A DNA stretch of 64,000 bases from Rhizobium sp. TH135 (GCF_002855515.1 NZ_PKRP01000001.1:868001-932000); one strand, 5' to 3'. Shown: positions 32,601-42,294, counted from the stretch's first letter. The notes: generated from the letters alone by a model not told the origin. Made by a program: numbers and translations.

Positions 32601-33287
32601 ATGCCAATCTTCGACCTATCCCATACCCCGCTTCGCGAGCTGAACAGCGCGCTCCACAATCTCGGCGAAGGCTCGAACGACACCCTTTTCGAAGTGGTAA
32701 ACCCGCGTGGCCATCATGCTGTCGCCGTCGGCATCGATGCGCCTGTCACCGTCGAGGTGAAGGGATCGGTCGGCTATTACTGCGCAGGCATGAATGACGG
32801 CGGCACCGTTACCATCCATGGCTCTGCCGGTCCGGGCGTGGCTGAAAACATGATGTCCGGCACCGTGGTGATCGAGGGCGACGCCTCGCAATATGCCGGA
32901 GCCACCGGTCGCGGCGGCCTGCTCATCATCAAGGGCAATGCCGCCTCCCGCTGCGGCATTTCGATGAAGGGCATCGACATCGTCGTGCACGGCTCGATCG
33001 GCCACATGTCGGCCTTCATGGGCCAGTCGGGCCACCTCGTCGTCTGCGGCGACGCGGGCGAAGCTTTGGGCGACAGCATCTACGAAGCAAAGCTCTTCGT
33101 GCGCGGCTCGGTGAAGAGCCTTGGCGCCGACTGCATCGAAAAAGAAATGCGCCCGGAACACCTCGAAAAGCTCGCGGAGTTGTTGAGTAAGGCAGGGATT
33201 ACTGACGCGAAGCCGGAAGAATTCAAGCGCTACGGTTCGGCTCGCAAGCTTTACAATTTCAACATCGACAATGCCGACGCGTATTGA
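32601..33287 (+). CDS. glxC: GlxC, GXGXG beta-helix protein (N-methylglutamate synthase subunit B-like)
   Basis: 228-aa protein made largely of short glycine-rich beta-helix repeats (GGTVTIHGSAGPGVAENMMS, GGLLIIKGNAASRCGISMKG, HLVVCGDAGEALGDS), equivalent to the C-terminal GXGXG domain of the glutamate synthase large subunit. It follows glxB by 26 bp and precedes glxD by 15 bp. It has no catalytic site of its own and presumably scaffolds the complex. Confidence 0.9.
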   Translation: MPIFDLSHTPLRELNSALHNLGEGSNDTLFEVVNPRGHHAVAVGIDAPVTVEVKGSVGYYCAGMNDGGTVTIHGSAGPGVAENMMSGTVVIEGDASQYAGATGRGGLLIIKGNAASRCGISMKGIDIVVHGSIGHMSAFMGQSGHLVVCGDAGEALGDSIYEAKLFVRGSVKSLGADCIEKEMRPEHLEKLAELLSKAGITDAKPEEFKRYGSARKLYNFNIDNADAY

Positions 33288-33302
33288 GGCGAGGAAAAGC
33301 GC

Positions 33303-34631
33303 ATGAGCTACCACAACCCCTTCACCCCGCCGCGTAAGTCCGCCACCTTCGATGACCACACACTCGCCGAAATTCGCCGCGCGGCCGCAACCGGCATTTA
33401 TGACATCCGGGGTGGTGGCACGAAGCGCAAGGTGCCGCATTTCGACGACCTCCTCTTCCTCGGCGCCTCGATCTCCCGCTATCCACTCGAAGGCTATCGC
33501 GAGAAATGCGAGACCTCCGTCGTGCTCGGCACCCGCTTTGCCAAAAAGCCGATCGAGCTGAAGATCCCGATCACCATTGCCGGCATGTCGTTCGGCGCGC
33601 TTTCCGGCAACGCCAAGGAAGCGCTCGGGCGTGGCGCGACTCTCGCGGGCACCTCGACCACGACAGGCGACGGCGGCATGACCGACGAGGAGCGCGGCCA
33701 TTCCGAAAAGCTGGTCTACCAGTATCTCCCCTCTCGTTACGGCATGAACCCGAGAGATCTTCGCCGCGCCGACGCGATCGAAGTGGTGGTCGGCCAAGGG
33801 GCGAAGCCCGGCGGCGGCGGCATGCTGCTTGGCCAGAAGATCTCCGACCGCGTCGCCCAGATGCGCAATCTGCCCATGGGCATCGACCAGCGCTCCGCCT
33901 GCCGCCACCCGGACTGGACAGGCCCCGATGATCTCGAAATCAAGATCCTTGAACTGCGCGAAATCACCGATTGGGAAAAGCCGATCTATGTGAAAGTCGG
34001 GGGCGCTCGCCCCTATTACGACACCGCTCTTGCCGTGAAGGCTGGCGCCGATGTCGTCGTGCTCGACGGCATGCAGGGCGGAACGGCCGCCACCCAGGAC
34101 GTCTTTATCGAGAATGTCGGCATGCCCACCCTCGCCTGCATCCGCCCGGCCGTCCAGGCACTGCAGGACCTCGGCATGCATCGCAAAGTCCAACTGGTGA
34201 TCTCCGGCGGCATCCGGTCGGGAGCCGATGTCGCCAAGGCCCTGGCGCTCGGTGCAGACGTCGTCTCAATCGGCACGGCAGCGCTCGTTGCAATCGGCGA
34301 CAATGACCCGAAATGGGAAGAGGAGTACCAAAAACTTGGCACCACGGCCGGCGCTTATGACGACTGGCACGAAGGCAAGGACCCGGCCGGCATCACCACG
34401 CAGGATCCGGAACTCGCCGCCCGCCTCGATCCGGTCGCTGCCGGCCGCAGGCTTGCCAACTATCTGAAGGTCATGACGCTGGAGGCCCAGACCATTGCCC
34501 GCGCCTGCGGCAAAAACAAGCTGCACAACCTGGAGCCGGAGGACCTCTGCGCACTCACGATGGAGGCCGCCGCCATGGCCCAAGTGCCCCTTGCCGGCAC
34601 CAGCTGGTATCCCGGAAAGGGAGGTTTCTAA
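33303..34631 (+). CDS. glxD: GlxD, FMN-binding glutamate synthase-like protein (N-methylglutamate synthase subunit C-like)
   Basis: 442-aa TIM-barrel protein equivalent to the FMN synthase domain of GltB. Motifs: ITIAGMSFGALSGNAKEALG (about residues 91-110), GQGAKPGGGGMLLGQKIS, VLDGMQGGTAATQD and the phosphate-binding VISGGIRSGADVAKALALGA. It is expected to transfer ammonia or methylamine nitrogen onto 2-oxoglutarate-derived carbon. The long open frame on the opposite strand (32616-34193) is a shadow. A hairpin follows at 34638-34674. Confidence 0.9.
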   Translation: MSYHNPFTPPRKSATFDDHTLAEIRRAAATGIYDIRGGGTKRKVPHFDDLLFLGASISRYPLEGYREKCETSVVLGTRFAKKPIELKIPITIAGMSFGALSGNAKEALGRGATLAGTSTTTGDGGMTDEERGHSEKLVYQYLPSRYGMNPRDLRRADAIEVVVGQGAKPGGGGMLLGQKISDRVAQMRNLPMGIDQRSACRHPDWTGPDDLEIKILELREITDWEKPIYVKVGGARPYYDTALAVKAGADVVVLDGMQGGTAATQDVFIENVGMPTLACIRPAVQALQDLGMHRKVQLVISGGIRSGADVAKALALGADVVSIGTAALVAIGDNDPKWEEEYQKLGTTAGAYDDWHEGKDPAGITTQDPELAARLDPVAAGRRLANYLKVMTLEAQTIARACGKNKLHNLEPEDLCALTMEAAAMAQVPLAGTSWYPGKGGF

Positions 34632-34637
34632 CCACCT

Positions 34638-34674
34638 GAATGGCCGCATCCGACTCCCACGGATGTGGCCATTC
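34638..34674 (+). terminator. Stem-loop between glxD and glnT
   Basis: 15-bp arms starting GAATGGCC and ending GGCCATTC, with one G-U pair and a 7-base loop, followed by a short T-rich run (TTCTTTC). It starts 6 bases after the glxD stop and 46 bases before glnT. It is a good intrinsic terminator or attenuator, so glnT may be expressed at a different level or from its own promoter. Confidence 0.7.
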
Positions 34675-34719
34675 TTCTTTCAACCGATGTGTCTCAATCC
34701 ATAAAAACAGGGGAACGAC

Positions 34720-36027
34720 GTGACACAGGATCTGGCAGGCTTCGCCAAGGAGCGAGGCATCAAATACTTCATGATCAGCTACACCGACCTCTTTGGCGCC
34801 CAGCGCGCCAAGCTGGTCCCCGCTCAGGCCATCGCCGATATGCAGAAGGAAGGCGCAGGCTTTGCCGGCTTTGCCACCTGGCTCGATCTGACACCCGCCC
34901 ATCCCGACCTTTTTGCCATCCCTGACGCCTCATCCGTCATCCAGCTGCCTTGGAAGCCTGAGGTCGCCTGGGTCGCTGCCGACTGCATGATGGACGACCA
35001 GCCCGTCGCTCAGGCGCCGCGCGTGGTATTGAAAAAGCTGGTCGCAGAAGCTGCGGATATGGGGCTTCGCGTCAAGACCGGGGTCGAGGCAGAATTCTTC
35101 CTGATCTCGGCTGACGGCGACACAATCTCTGATCAGTACGATACCGCCGAGAAGCCATGCTACGACCAGCAGGCGCTGATGCGCCGCTACGACGTCATCG
35201 CTGAGATCTGCGACCACATGCTGGCGCTTGGCTGGAAGCCTTACCAGAACGACCATGAGGACGCGAACGGCCAGTTCGAGATGAACTGGGAATACGACGA
35301 CGCCCTGAAGACAGCCGACAAGCATTCCTTCTTCAAGTTCATGGTCAAGTCAGTCGCCGAAAAGCATGGCCTTCGCGCCACCTTCATGCCGAAACCCTTC
35401 AAGGGCCTGACCGGCAATGGCTGCCATGCGCATATCTCGGTCTGGGATCGCGACGGCAAGGTCAACGCTTTCGCCGACAAGGACATGCCCTTCGGCCTCT
35501 CGGCCAAGGGGAAGACCTTCCTCGGCGGCATCATGAAACATGCATCCGCACTCGCCGCGATCACCAATCCGACGGTCAATTCCTACAAGCGCATCAACGC
35601 ACCGCGCACTGTCTCCGGCGCCACCTGGGCGCCGAACACCGTCACCTGGACCGGCAATAACCGCACGCATATGGTCCGCGTCCCCGGTCCCGGACGCTTC
35701 GAACTCCGCCTGCCCGATGGCGCCGTGAACCCCTACCTTCTGCAGTCTATCATCATCGCGGCAGGGTTGAGCGGCCTGAAGAGCAATGCCGATCCCGGCC
35801 CGCATTACGATATCGACATGTACCGCGACGGCCACACAGTGAAGGATGCGCCCAGACTGCCGCTCAACCTTCTCGACGCGCTGCGCGCCTTGGAGCAGGA
35901 TGACGTGCTGAAATCAGCGCTTGGGTCTGAATTCTCAGACGCCTATCTCAAGCTCAAGCATGACGAGTGGAACAGCTATTGCGGGCATTTCACCGCCTGG
36001 GAGCGGCAGACGACTCTGGACATCTGA
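34720..36027 (+). CDS. glnT: Type III-like glutamine synthetase GlnT (gamma-glutamylmethylamide synthetase-like)
   Basis: 435-aa enzyme of the glutamine synthetase superfamily. Motifs: the beta-grasp segment at about residues 15-30, AEFFLISADGD (metal-binding Glu), GNGCHAHISVWDRDGK, and RVPGPGRFELRLPDGAVNPY near 323-342 for ATP and glutamate. The start is GTG 34720 with AGGGGAA upstream. GlnT-type enzymes of rhizobia and GmaS of methylotrophs fall in the same subfamily, and GmaS ligates methylamine to glutamate. Linkage to glxBCD supports the amine-utilisation reading, but ammonia assimilation remains possible. It converges with the next ABC operon after a 15-bp gap. Confidence 0.85.
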   Translation: MTQDLAGFAKERGIKYFMISYTDLFGAQRAKLVPAQAIADMQKEGAGFAGFATWLDLTPAHPDLFAIPDASSVIQLPWKPEVAWVAADCMMDDQPVAQAPRVVLKKLVAEAADMGLRVKTGVEAEFFLISADGDTISDQYDTAEKPCYDQQALMRRYDVIAEICDHMLALGWKPYQNDHEDANGQFEMNWEYDDALKTADKHSFFKFMVKSVAEKHGLRATFMPKPFKGLTGNGCHAHISVWDRDGKVNAFADKDMPFGLSAKGKTFLGGIMKHASALAAITNPTVNSYKRINAPRTVSGATWAPNTVTWTGNNRTHMVRVPGPGRFELRLPDGAVNPYLLQSIIIAAGLSGLKSNADPGPHYDIDMYRDGHTVKDAPRLPLNLLDALRALEQDDVLKSALGSEFSDAYLKLKHDEWNSYCGHFTAWERQTTLDI

Positions 36028-36042
36028 AGGACCGCGCCAGCA

Positions 36043-37122
36043 TCACGCCACGATCTCGATCCGCCTTTCGCTGTCTGCGTCGAACAGGTGCAGATGAGCC
36101 GGATCGAAGCCAAGCGACATCATGTCCCCATGCTTCAGTGACTGGCGCTCGGAGACCACGACGTTGATCTCCGGCTTGCTGGCGGAACTGATATAGGTCA
36201 TCGAGCCCGTGCTCTCGACAATGCCGACAGGAAGCCGGAGCTGCGCCTCGGCATCGGGCACCAGCCGCAGATGTTCGGGTCTGAGGCCAACGGTCAGGTT
36301 CGAAGCCGTGGGAACGGGGCGATCGAGAGCGATCACCTGCGGCGTACCCAGATCGAGCACCAGCGACTTGCCGTCAGCACCCACCGTTGCCGGGATAAAG
36401 TTCATTGCCGGCGAGCCGATGAAGCCGGCGACGAATTTGTTGACCGGACGGTCATAGAGCTCCAGCGGTGCGCCCTGCTGCTCGATAACACCTTGCCGCA
36501 TGACCACGACACGATCCGCCATGGTCATCGCCTCGATCTGGTCATGAGTGACATAGACGGAAGTCGCACCGAGCCGGTCATGCAGCGAGCGGATCTCCTT
36601 GCGCATATGCACACGAAGCGCAGCGTCGAGATTGGAGAGCGGTTCGTCGAACAGGAAGGCCTTGGGATGCCGAATGATCGCCCGGCTCATCGCAACCCGC
36701 TGGCGCTGGCCACCGGAGAGTTCGCGCGGATAACGATGCAGGAGATTGGACAAGCCCGTCGTTGCTGCAACTTCTTCCGCCGCCTTCTTCGCCTCTGCCT
36801 TCTTCACACCGCGAATGCGCAGCGAATAGGTGAGGTTTTCTTCCACCGTCATGTGCGGATAGAGCGCATAGGACTGGAAGACCATGGCAAGGTCACGCTT
36901 GCGCGGCGGGACGCCGTTCATTCGCTCGCCGGCGATCACCAGGTCACCGGCCGAAATGCTTTCGAGACCGGCAAGCGACCGCAGAAGCGTGGACTTGCCA
37001 CAGCCGGACGGACCGACCAGGGCCACGAACGACCCCTTCTTGATCTTCAGGTCGATGTCGCGAAGCGCATGATAGGCACCGTAGTGTTTGTTGACGCCGG
37101 ATAGTTCGATCTGATGGGTCAT
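36043..37122 (-). CDS. Sugar ABC transporter ATP-binding protein (UgpC/MsmK type)
   Basis: 359-aa ATPase of the carbohydrate CUT1 family. It has Walker A GPSGCGKST (residues 37-45), signature LSGGQRQRVAMSRA, Walker B KAFLFDEPLSNLDAAL, and a C-terminal TOBE regulatory domain. I start at ATG 37122 (MTHQIELSGVNKHYG), which overlaps the preceding permease stop by ATGA; the longer frame to 37230 lies within the permease gene. It is the last gene of a leftward operon headed by a Gfo/Idh dehydrogenase and controlled by the divergent LacI regulator. Confidence 0.93.
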   Translation of the reverse strand: MTHQIELSGVNKHYGAYHALRDIDLKIKKGSFVALVGPSGCGKSTLLRSLAGLESISAGDLVIAGERMNGVPPRKRDLAMVFQSYALYPHMTVEENLTYSLRIRGVKKAEAKKAAEEVAATTGLSNLLHRYPRELSGGQRQRVAMSRAIIRHPKAFLFDEPLSNLDAALRVHMRKEIRSLHDRLGATSVYVTHDQIEAMTMADRVVVMRQGVIEQQGAPLELYDRPVNKFVAGFIGSPAMNFIPATVGADGKSLVLDLGTPQVIALDRPVPTASNLTVGLRPEHLRLVPDAEAQLRLPVGIVESTGSMTYISSASKPEINVVVSERQSLKHGDMMSLGFDPAHLHLFDADSERRIEIVA

Positions 37123-37946
37123 TTGAGAGCTCCAGACGTGAGCCCGGAGACGATCCGGCGCTGCAGAAGAACGAAGGCCGCGAGGATTGGCGTCACATAG
37201 ATCGAGGCAAACGCCATGATGTTGTTCCACTCGTTGGTATTCGGCCCCATGAAGGAATTGAGCCCGACGCTGGCCGGCTGGAACTCGGCATCCTGAATGA
37301 TCGACTTCGAATAGACGAACTCGCCAAAGGCCTGCATGAAGATCAGGATGGCCGCCACCAGGATGCCGTTGCGGGCAAGCGGCAGCACGATGTGAAAGAA
37401 AGCGCCGACCCGCGAATTGCCATCGACAAGGGCTGCCTCCTCAAGCTCGATCGGCACGCTCATGAAAGTGGCGCGCACCAGCACGACGAAGAACGGCATG
37501 CTTTTCGCCGCAATCGCGATGATGACGGCAAGCCGCGGATATTCCAGCATGCCGAATTGCGAGAAGCCAACGAAGATCGGCGTGATCATCAGCGAGGCTG
37601 GCAGAACCTGCAGCATAAGGATGAGGAAAAGCCCAACATCGATCCAGCCATTGCGATAACGGGCAAGCACATAGGCGCAGCCCGTGCCGAGCACCGTGAT
37701 CAGCGCCACGGCGCCGAAGGCGATGATCAGCGAATTCCACATATAGCGGGCGAGGTTTCGGCTCTCCCAGACATACACGTAAGTGCCCCATTGCGGATCG
37801 CTCGGCCAAAAGCTCGGCGGCGTCGCAAACATCGCCGAACCGGTCTTCAGCGCCGTGACGTACATCCAGTAGAGCGGGAAAAGATAGATGGCTGCGAGCG
37901 CAATCGCGATCGTCAGCATCAGCCGGTTGCGCCAGGTCTCGGTCAT
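37119..37946 (-). CDS. Carbohydrate ABC transporter permease (MalG-like)
   Basis: 275-aa inner-membrane permease with six predicted helices and the EAA-type loop EEAALVDGNSRVGAFFHIVLP (37393-37455), which docks on the ATPase. It starts at ATG 37946, overlapping the upstream permease stop by 4 bp, and ends overlapping the ATPase start. It pairs with the permease at 37943-38845. The substrate is not deducible beyond sugar. Confidence 0.92.
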   Translation of the reverse strand: MTETWRNRLMLTIAIALAAIYLFPLYWMYVTALKTGSAMFATPPSFWPSDPQWGTYVYVWESRNLARYMWNSLIIAFGAVALITVLGTGCAYVLARYRNGWIDVGLFLILMLQVLPASLMITPIFVGFSQFGMLEYPRLAVIIAIAAKSMPFFVVLVRATFMSVPIELEEAALVDGNSRVGAFFHIVLPLARNGILVAAILIFMQAFGEFVYSKSIIQDAEFQPASVGLNSFMGPNTNEWNNIMAFASIYVTPILAAFVLLQRRIVSGLTSGALK

Positions 37947-38845
37947 CCTCGCACCTCCTGCCGGGTCGAGCGTACATAGACGACGGACGCCAGCATCACG
38001 AAGACGATCATGATGACGGAGATGGTCGCACCTCGGGCGAAATCATATTGTCGGAAGGACTGGTCCCAGGCCCAGTACTGCGCGACATTCGACGCATTGT
38101 TCGGCCCACCGGAGGTAATGGCGGCAAAGAGGTCGAACTGCTGCAGGGTGAAGATCAGACCGAGCGAGATGATCGCGCCGATCGTGGAGCGCATCATCGG
38201 CAGCGTAATCGTCCAGAAGCGCTGCCAGACATTGGCACCGTCGAGTTCAGCCGCCTCGTAAAGATCTTTTGGAATGCCGGAGAGACCGACCGAGAGCAGG
38301 ATCATGTTGAAGGACGTCCCGAGCCAGATATTGGCGATGATCACGGCCCAGAGCGAATAATTCGGATCCGAGCGCCAGAAGATGTTCTCCGAGATGAAGC
38401 CCGTTTCCCGGAGGAAGAAGTTCAGGACCCCGAAATCGCCCGACAGCACCAGGTTCCAGATCGCACCGACGACAAGCCCTGGCATGACCCAGGAGACGAG
38501 GAAGAGCCCGCGCAGCCAGGAAGCGCCGGGAAAATTCGTCCAGAAGAATAGCGCGAGGGAAAACCCGATCAAAAACTGGCCGGCAATCGAGGCGCCAACA
38601 AAGATGGCGGTATTGATGAAGATCGGCCAGGTTTCCCGCTGGGCAAACAGCGAGACATAGTTCTTGAAGCCGACAAAGGGGCGAAAGAAGGTGCCCAGAG
38701 AGAACATATCGACTTCCTGGAAGCTCATCAGCACGTTGTAGAGCAGCGGCAGGCCAGACAGGACGAAGAGGAAGGCGAGCGGCAGTCCGACCAGGCCGAT
38801 GTCGAAACCACGGCCATCAGTCAGGCTGGACAGGATCTTGCGCAT
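37943..38845 (-). CDS. Carbohydrate ABC transporter permease (MalF-like)
   Basis: 300-aa permease with six helices and the EAA-type motif YEAAELDGANVWQRFWTITLP (38209-38271). The start chosen is ATG 38845 (MRKILSSLTDG) with GGAG six bases upstream; an open frame to 38953 adds an unlikely proline/arginine-rich extension. A 141-bp gap separates it from the binding-protein gene and contains a CCTCCGGGAGG palindrome but no clear terminator. Confidence 0.92.
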   Translation of the reverse strand: MRKILSSLTDGRGFDIGLVGLPLAFLFVLSGLPLLYNVLMSFQEVDMFSLGTFFRPFVGFKNYVSLFAQRETWPIFINTAIFVGASIAGQFLIGFSLALFFWTNFPGASWLRGLFLVSWVMPGLVVGAIWNLVLSGDFGVLNFFLRETGFISENIFWRSDPNYSLWAVIIANIWLGTSFNMILLSVGLSGIPKDLYEAAELDGANVWQRFWTITLPMMRSTIGAIISLGLIFTLQQFDLFAAITSGGPNNASNVAQYWAWDQSFRQYDFARGATISVIMIVFVMLASVVYVRSTRQEVRG

Positions 38846-38986
38846 GAGGGTCTCCGCATCGCGATGGAAATCTCCGGTCGGGCCGCCCCCGCGACTAGGG
38901 GAACGAGGACGGCCCTCCGGGAGGTTGACGAGGTAAGGCGATCCTCTTCCCACATGGGGCGTGGGCAGAGTATCCCTACCGATTGG

Positions 38987-40222
38987 TCAGCCGGTGACTG
39001 CAGCGATGGTTTCAGCTGCCTGATCAAGCGCTTCCTTCGGCGTCATCTGGCCGGTGAGAGCACTCTGGATGGCATCCTGGATCGCCTTGGAGATCTTCGG
39101 CCATTCCGGATGTGGACCACGGGCCTTGGCGAACTGCAGCTGCTCCTGGAAGACCTTCAGCGCTGCGTCCTTCCTTTCGTTGCCGGTTGCCGGCAGCGTG
39201 ATGTCGGAGCGGGCCGGCAACTGGCCGTATTTCTCGAACATCACATTGTCCTGCGAGGCAAAGTATTCGAGGGCCTTGAAGGCTTCCTCGGGATGTTTGC
39301 TGTTCGAGAAGATCGCATAGTTGAAATCGCCCATGGCGGACGAGCGCTCGGCACCGGCTTCCGGCACCGGCAGAAGCGTCACACGCCAGTCGAACTTTGC
39401 TTCATCCGACATGCGGTTCAGCTCCCAGGGACCGGAGATCGCCATGGCTGCATTGCCGGAATTGAAGGTGCCGGTCGAATCCCACTGTCCGCGCGTCAGG
39501 CTGTCAGGCGAGGCGAGCTTCTCGTCCATGATCGTCTTCCAGGCTTCGAGTGCCTTCACCGCACCATCGGCATTGATCTTCTCGTAGCCACCGCCGCCCA
39601 TCTGCGCCCAGGGCAGGAACTGGAATGTACCTTCTTCGCTGGCCTTGGCAGAGAAGGCGAGGCCGTAAACATTCTTCGCGGGATCTGTCAGCTTGCGCGC
39701 AGCATCGATGAGTTCTGCCCAGGTCTGCGGCGGCTTGTCGGGATCCAGCCCCTTCTCCTTGAACATGTCGGCATTGTAGTAGAGCGCAATCGTATTGGTC
39801 GCCTTCGGCACGCCGAACAGCTTGCCGTCCCAGGTGACGGAATTGAGCGGGCCCGGGAAATAGTTGGCCGGCTTGATGACCTCGGACTTGGCGATGCGGT
39901 CCGTCAGGTCGAGGAAGGCGCCGCGCGAGGCAAAGAGCGCATGCTCCGGATTGTCGACGGCGATAATGTCGGGCGCCTGACCGGTCGAATAGGCGCGCAT
40001 CGCTTCGCTGACGACATCGTCGAACTGCACGAGACGATACTCGACCTTGATGCCCGGCTCCTTCTCGTCGAATTCGCGGGCCAGATTCCAGGCCGGCTGC
40101 TCTGGCTTGTCGAGGCTCCAGATGGTGATGGTGACCTCTTCCTGTGCATGGGCTGCCACAGCGAGCCCGGACACGGAGGCCAGCGCCAGCGCGCCGGCCA
40201 TCAGGCAATTCTTGATAGACAT
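38987..40222 (-). CDS. Carbohydrate ABC transporter substrate-binding protein (family 1)
   Basis: 411-aa lipoprotein-free periplasmic binding protein. It has a signal peptide of about 26 residues ([20 protein letters not shown]), followed by [19 protein letters not shown] and the family 1 core [20 protein letters not shown]. Start ATG 40222 follows AAGGAGGAG at good spacing; an open frame to 40642 is not used. It delivers a sugar to the permeases encoded just downstream. The binding-pocket ligand cannot be read from sequence. Confidence 0.92.
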   Translation of the reverse strand: MSIKNCLMAGALALASVSGLAVAAHAQEEVTITIWSLDKPEQPAWNLAREFDEKEPGIKVEYRLVQFDDVVSEAMRAYSTGQAPDIIAVDNPEHALFASRGAFLDLTDRIAKSEVIKPANYFPGPLNSVTWDGKLFGVPKATNTIALYYNADMFKEKGLDPDKPPQTWAELIDAARKLTDPAKNVYGLAFSAKASEEGTFQFLPWAQMGGGGYEKINADGAVKALEAWKTIMDEKLASPDSLTRGQWDSTGTFNSGNAAMAISGPWELNRMSDEAKFDWRVTLLPVPEAGAERSSAMGDFNYAIFSNSKHPEEAFKALEYFASQDNVMFEKYGQLPARSDITLPATGNERKDAALKVFQEQLQFAKARGPHPEWPKISKAIQDAIQSALTGQMTPKEALDQAAETIAAVTG

Positions 40223-40284
40223 GCTCTCCTCCTTAGGGTTTGACCTTGTCGTCTCGCCGGCTTCCTCCAAGCCGACGGGCAGTC

Positions 40285-41187
40285 TCATTGCGGATCGGTG
40301 ACGAAATCCCCGCCCCGGCAATTCTTCAGATAGTTGAGGCCATGCACCTGGCCGGTCATTTCCAGCGCGTCGCGATAGACGGGATCGTGCCAGCCCTCGA
40401 TATCGATCGAGCCGGACCAGCCCGCGAGCCGAAGCTCCGAGATGACATCGGTCCAGTTGGTATCGCCGAAGCCAGGCGTGCGCATGAAGACGAAGGGGTG
40501 TTTTCCGAAAACCCCATGCTCCCGGATCACGTCCCAGCGGATAGTCGCGTCCTTGCCATGCACGTGGAAAAACTTGTGCGCCCATTTGCGAATCTGCGGG
40601 ATCGGGTCGATCAGATAGACCATCTGATGGCACGGTTCCCACTCAAGCCCCATGTGATCGTCCGGCGTCTCGTTGAAGATCAGCTCCCAGGCGTCAGGAT
40701 TGTGGGCGATGTTCCAGTCACCGGTCTGCCAGTTGCCGTCCATGGCGCAGTTTTCGAAGGCGATCTTGACGCCCTTGTCCGCCGCCCGCTTGGCAAGCTC
40801 GCTCCAGATTTCGCGATAGCGCGGCAGGCTCTCCGTCAGTGGACGGTTACGAATGCGCCCCGTGAACCCAGCGACGCAGGTCGCGCCGAAATGATGCGCG
40901 TTGTCGATACAGTCCTTCCAGCCCTGAAGGGTCTGCATATCCATGTCGGTCTCTTCCAGCGGATTGCCGAACATGCCGAGTGTCGAGATGGTAATGTCGC
41001 GATCACCGATCGCCTCGACGCAACGCTTGCCGAGATCGGCGAGATTTTGACCGTTGGTGGTCTGCCAGAAGAAGGGCTCGAAGCTCTCGAAGCCCATATC
41101 GGCGATCTGTCCGATCCGCTCGGCCGCCTTGCCGCTGCTGGCGCTGACCATGGTGCCGATACGAATGGATTTTGCAGGATTGCTCAC
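40285..41187 (-). CDS. Sugar phosphate isomerase/epimerase family TIM-barrel protein
   Basis: 300-aa protein of the xylose isomerase-like TIM-barrel superfamily (IolE/IolI type). Metal-site candidates are visible: Glu in [37 protein letters not shown] and [12 protein letters not shown]. It lies 4 bp after the Gfo/Idh gene and 62 bp before the binding-protein gene. It is likely to epimerise or isomerise a keto-sugar or inositol derivative made by the neighbouring dehydrogenase. The exact substrate is unknown. Confidence 0.85.
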   Translation of the reverse strand: MSNPAKSIRIGTMVSASSGKAAERIGQIADMGFESFEPFFWQTTNGQNLADLGKRCVEAIGDRDITISTLGMFGNPLEETDMDMQTLQGWKDCIDNAHHFGATCVAGFTGRIRNRPLTESLPRYREIWSELAKRAADKGVKIAFENCAMDGNWQTGDWNIAHNPDAWELIFNETPDDHMGLEWEPCHQMVYLIDPIPQIRKWAHKFFHVHGKDATIRWDVIREHGVFGKHPFVFMRTPGFGDTNWTDVISELRLAGWSGSIDIEGWHDPVYRDALEMTGQVHGLNYLKNCRGGDFVTDPQ

Positions 41188-41191
41188 GGGC

Positions 41192-42235
41192 TCAATGTCC
41201 TTCGACTGAAATGCTGACGGGAAGTCCGGTTCGAGCGCTTTCGATTGCGCCGAACACCATGGACAGGCTCTTGATATTGTCGTCGCTCACAGTCTCGGGC
41301 TTCCGCCCGGACTTCACCGCGTCGATGAATTCGGCGAGCACGCTCCGATGTCCGTGCGTCTCGTCCTCGTCAGGCGCCAACGGCACGGGCAAGATTTGCT
41401 GACCGCGCAGCAGGCCCGGCTCATTGCCGGCGACCGTCGCCTCGAAAGTCTCCTCGCCGTCCCAGGTGATCATGCCCTTCGAGCCGACCAGCCTCCAGGC
41501 GCTCTCCCAACTGGTGCGACGCCCTTCGGCGCACCACGAGCCGCGATAGGTGAAGACGGCATCACCCGACAGCTTGAAAATGGCATTCGCCGACGCGCCA
41601 TGGGCATACCAGGAGCCGGACGGATTGCTCTCGACGCAATAGACCGAAAGCGGCTGCTTGCCGGACACGAAGCGAGCGGCGTCAAAGGTATGGATCGCCA
41701 TGTCGAGCAGCAGGACATTGTCCATGGCTTCACGAAACCCGCCGAAATGCGGGGCGATGAAGAAGTCGCAGTGGATGCCCGAGACGTCGCCGATCAGTCC
41801 GTCATCCACGGCGCGGCGCAAGCGCCGGATGCCCGCAATGAAGCGGCGGTTCTGGACGACGGCATGCACCCGTCCCGTTTCTGCCGAGAGCGTAAGCAAT
41901 GCCTTCGCCTCATCCATGGAGGTGGCAAGCGGCTTTTCGGAGAGGACATGGCAGCCAAGCTTGAGCGCGGTCGAAACGACAGCGAAGCGCGCCGCAGGCA
42001 CGACCACGTCGAACAGCATGTCGGCCTGCGTTGCCTCGATGACGGATCCGAGATCCGTATCGATCACCACGCTCTCGAGACCAAATTCGGCTGCAAGCGC
42101 TTTCGCCACCGAAAGATCGAGGTCGACGAGACCTACGATCTCGACATCGCGGCTGAGGTCAGAAGCAGACTGAAGCGCTCGGAGCCAGCCTTTGGCCATA
42201 GCTCCGCACCCGCACAAAACGGCCCTTGAAGTCAC
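41192..42235 (-). CDS. Gfo/Idh/MocA family oxidoreductase
   Basis: 347-aa NAD(P)-dependent sugar or inositol dehydrogenase-like protein. The N-terminal Rossmann motif is slightly unusual (LCGCGAMAKGWLRAL, residues 7-21), HVLSEKPLATSMDEAKALL follows near 93, and the C-terminal domain has FGGFREAMDNVLLLDMAIHTFD (41679-41744). It is first gene of the leftward sugar operon, 136 bp from the divergent lacI gene with two operators in between. It is only distantly similar to the Gfo/Idh protein at 22004-23119. Confidence 0.88.
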   Translation of the reverse strand: MTSRAVLCGCGAMAKGWLRALQSASDLSRDVEIVGLVDLDLSVAKALAAEFGLESVVIDTDLGSVIEATQADMLFDVVVPAARFAVVSTALKLGCHVLSEKPLATSMDEAKALLTLSAETGRVHAVVQNRRFIAGIRRLRRAVDDGLIGDVSGIHCDFFIAPHFGGFREAMDNVLLLDMAIHTFDAARFVSGKQPLSVYCVESNPSGSWYAHGASANAIFKLSGDAVFTYRGSWCAEGRRTSWESAWRLVGSKGMITWDGEETFEATVAGNEPGLLRGQQILPVPLAPDEDETHGHRSVLAEFIDAVKSGRKPETVSDDNIKSLSMVFGAIESARTGLPVSISVEGH

Positions 42236-42280
42236 TGATATCCTCCCAAAGAATGAGCGGAACTCCTCTCCCGCACATCC

Positions 42281-42294
42281 CGTAAACGTTTACG
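42281..42294. promoter_or_regulatory. LacI-type operator O1
   Basis: CGTAAACGTTTACG is a perfect 14-bp palindrome of the LacI/GalR type with a central CG. It lies 46 bp upstream of the leftward dehydrogenase start and 78 bp from lacI. It is placed to repress the sugar operon. Confidence 0.85.

Noticed and set aside
32616..34193. 525-codon open frame opposite glxC-glxD
   Set aside because: Antisense shadow of two confidently identified genes; no ribosome-binding site or family motif.
40232..40275. Stem GTCGGCTT/AAGCCGGC between isomerase and binding-protein genes
   Set aside because: One mismatch in an 8-bp stem and no T-run; too weak to call.
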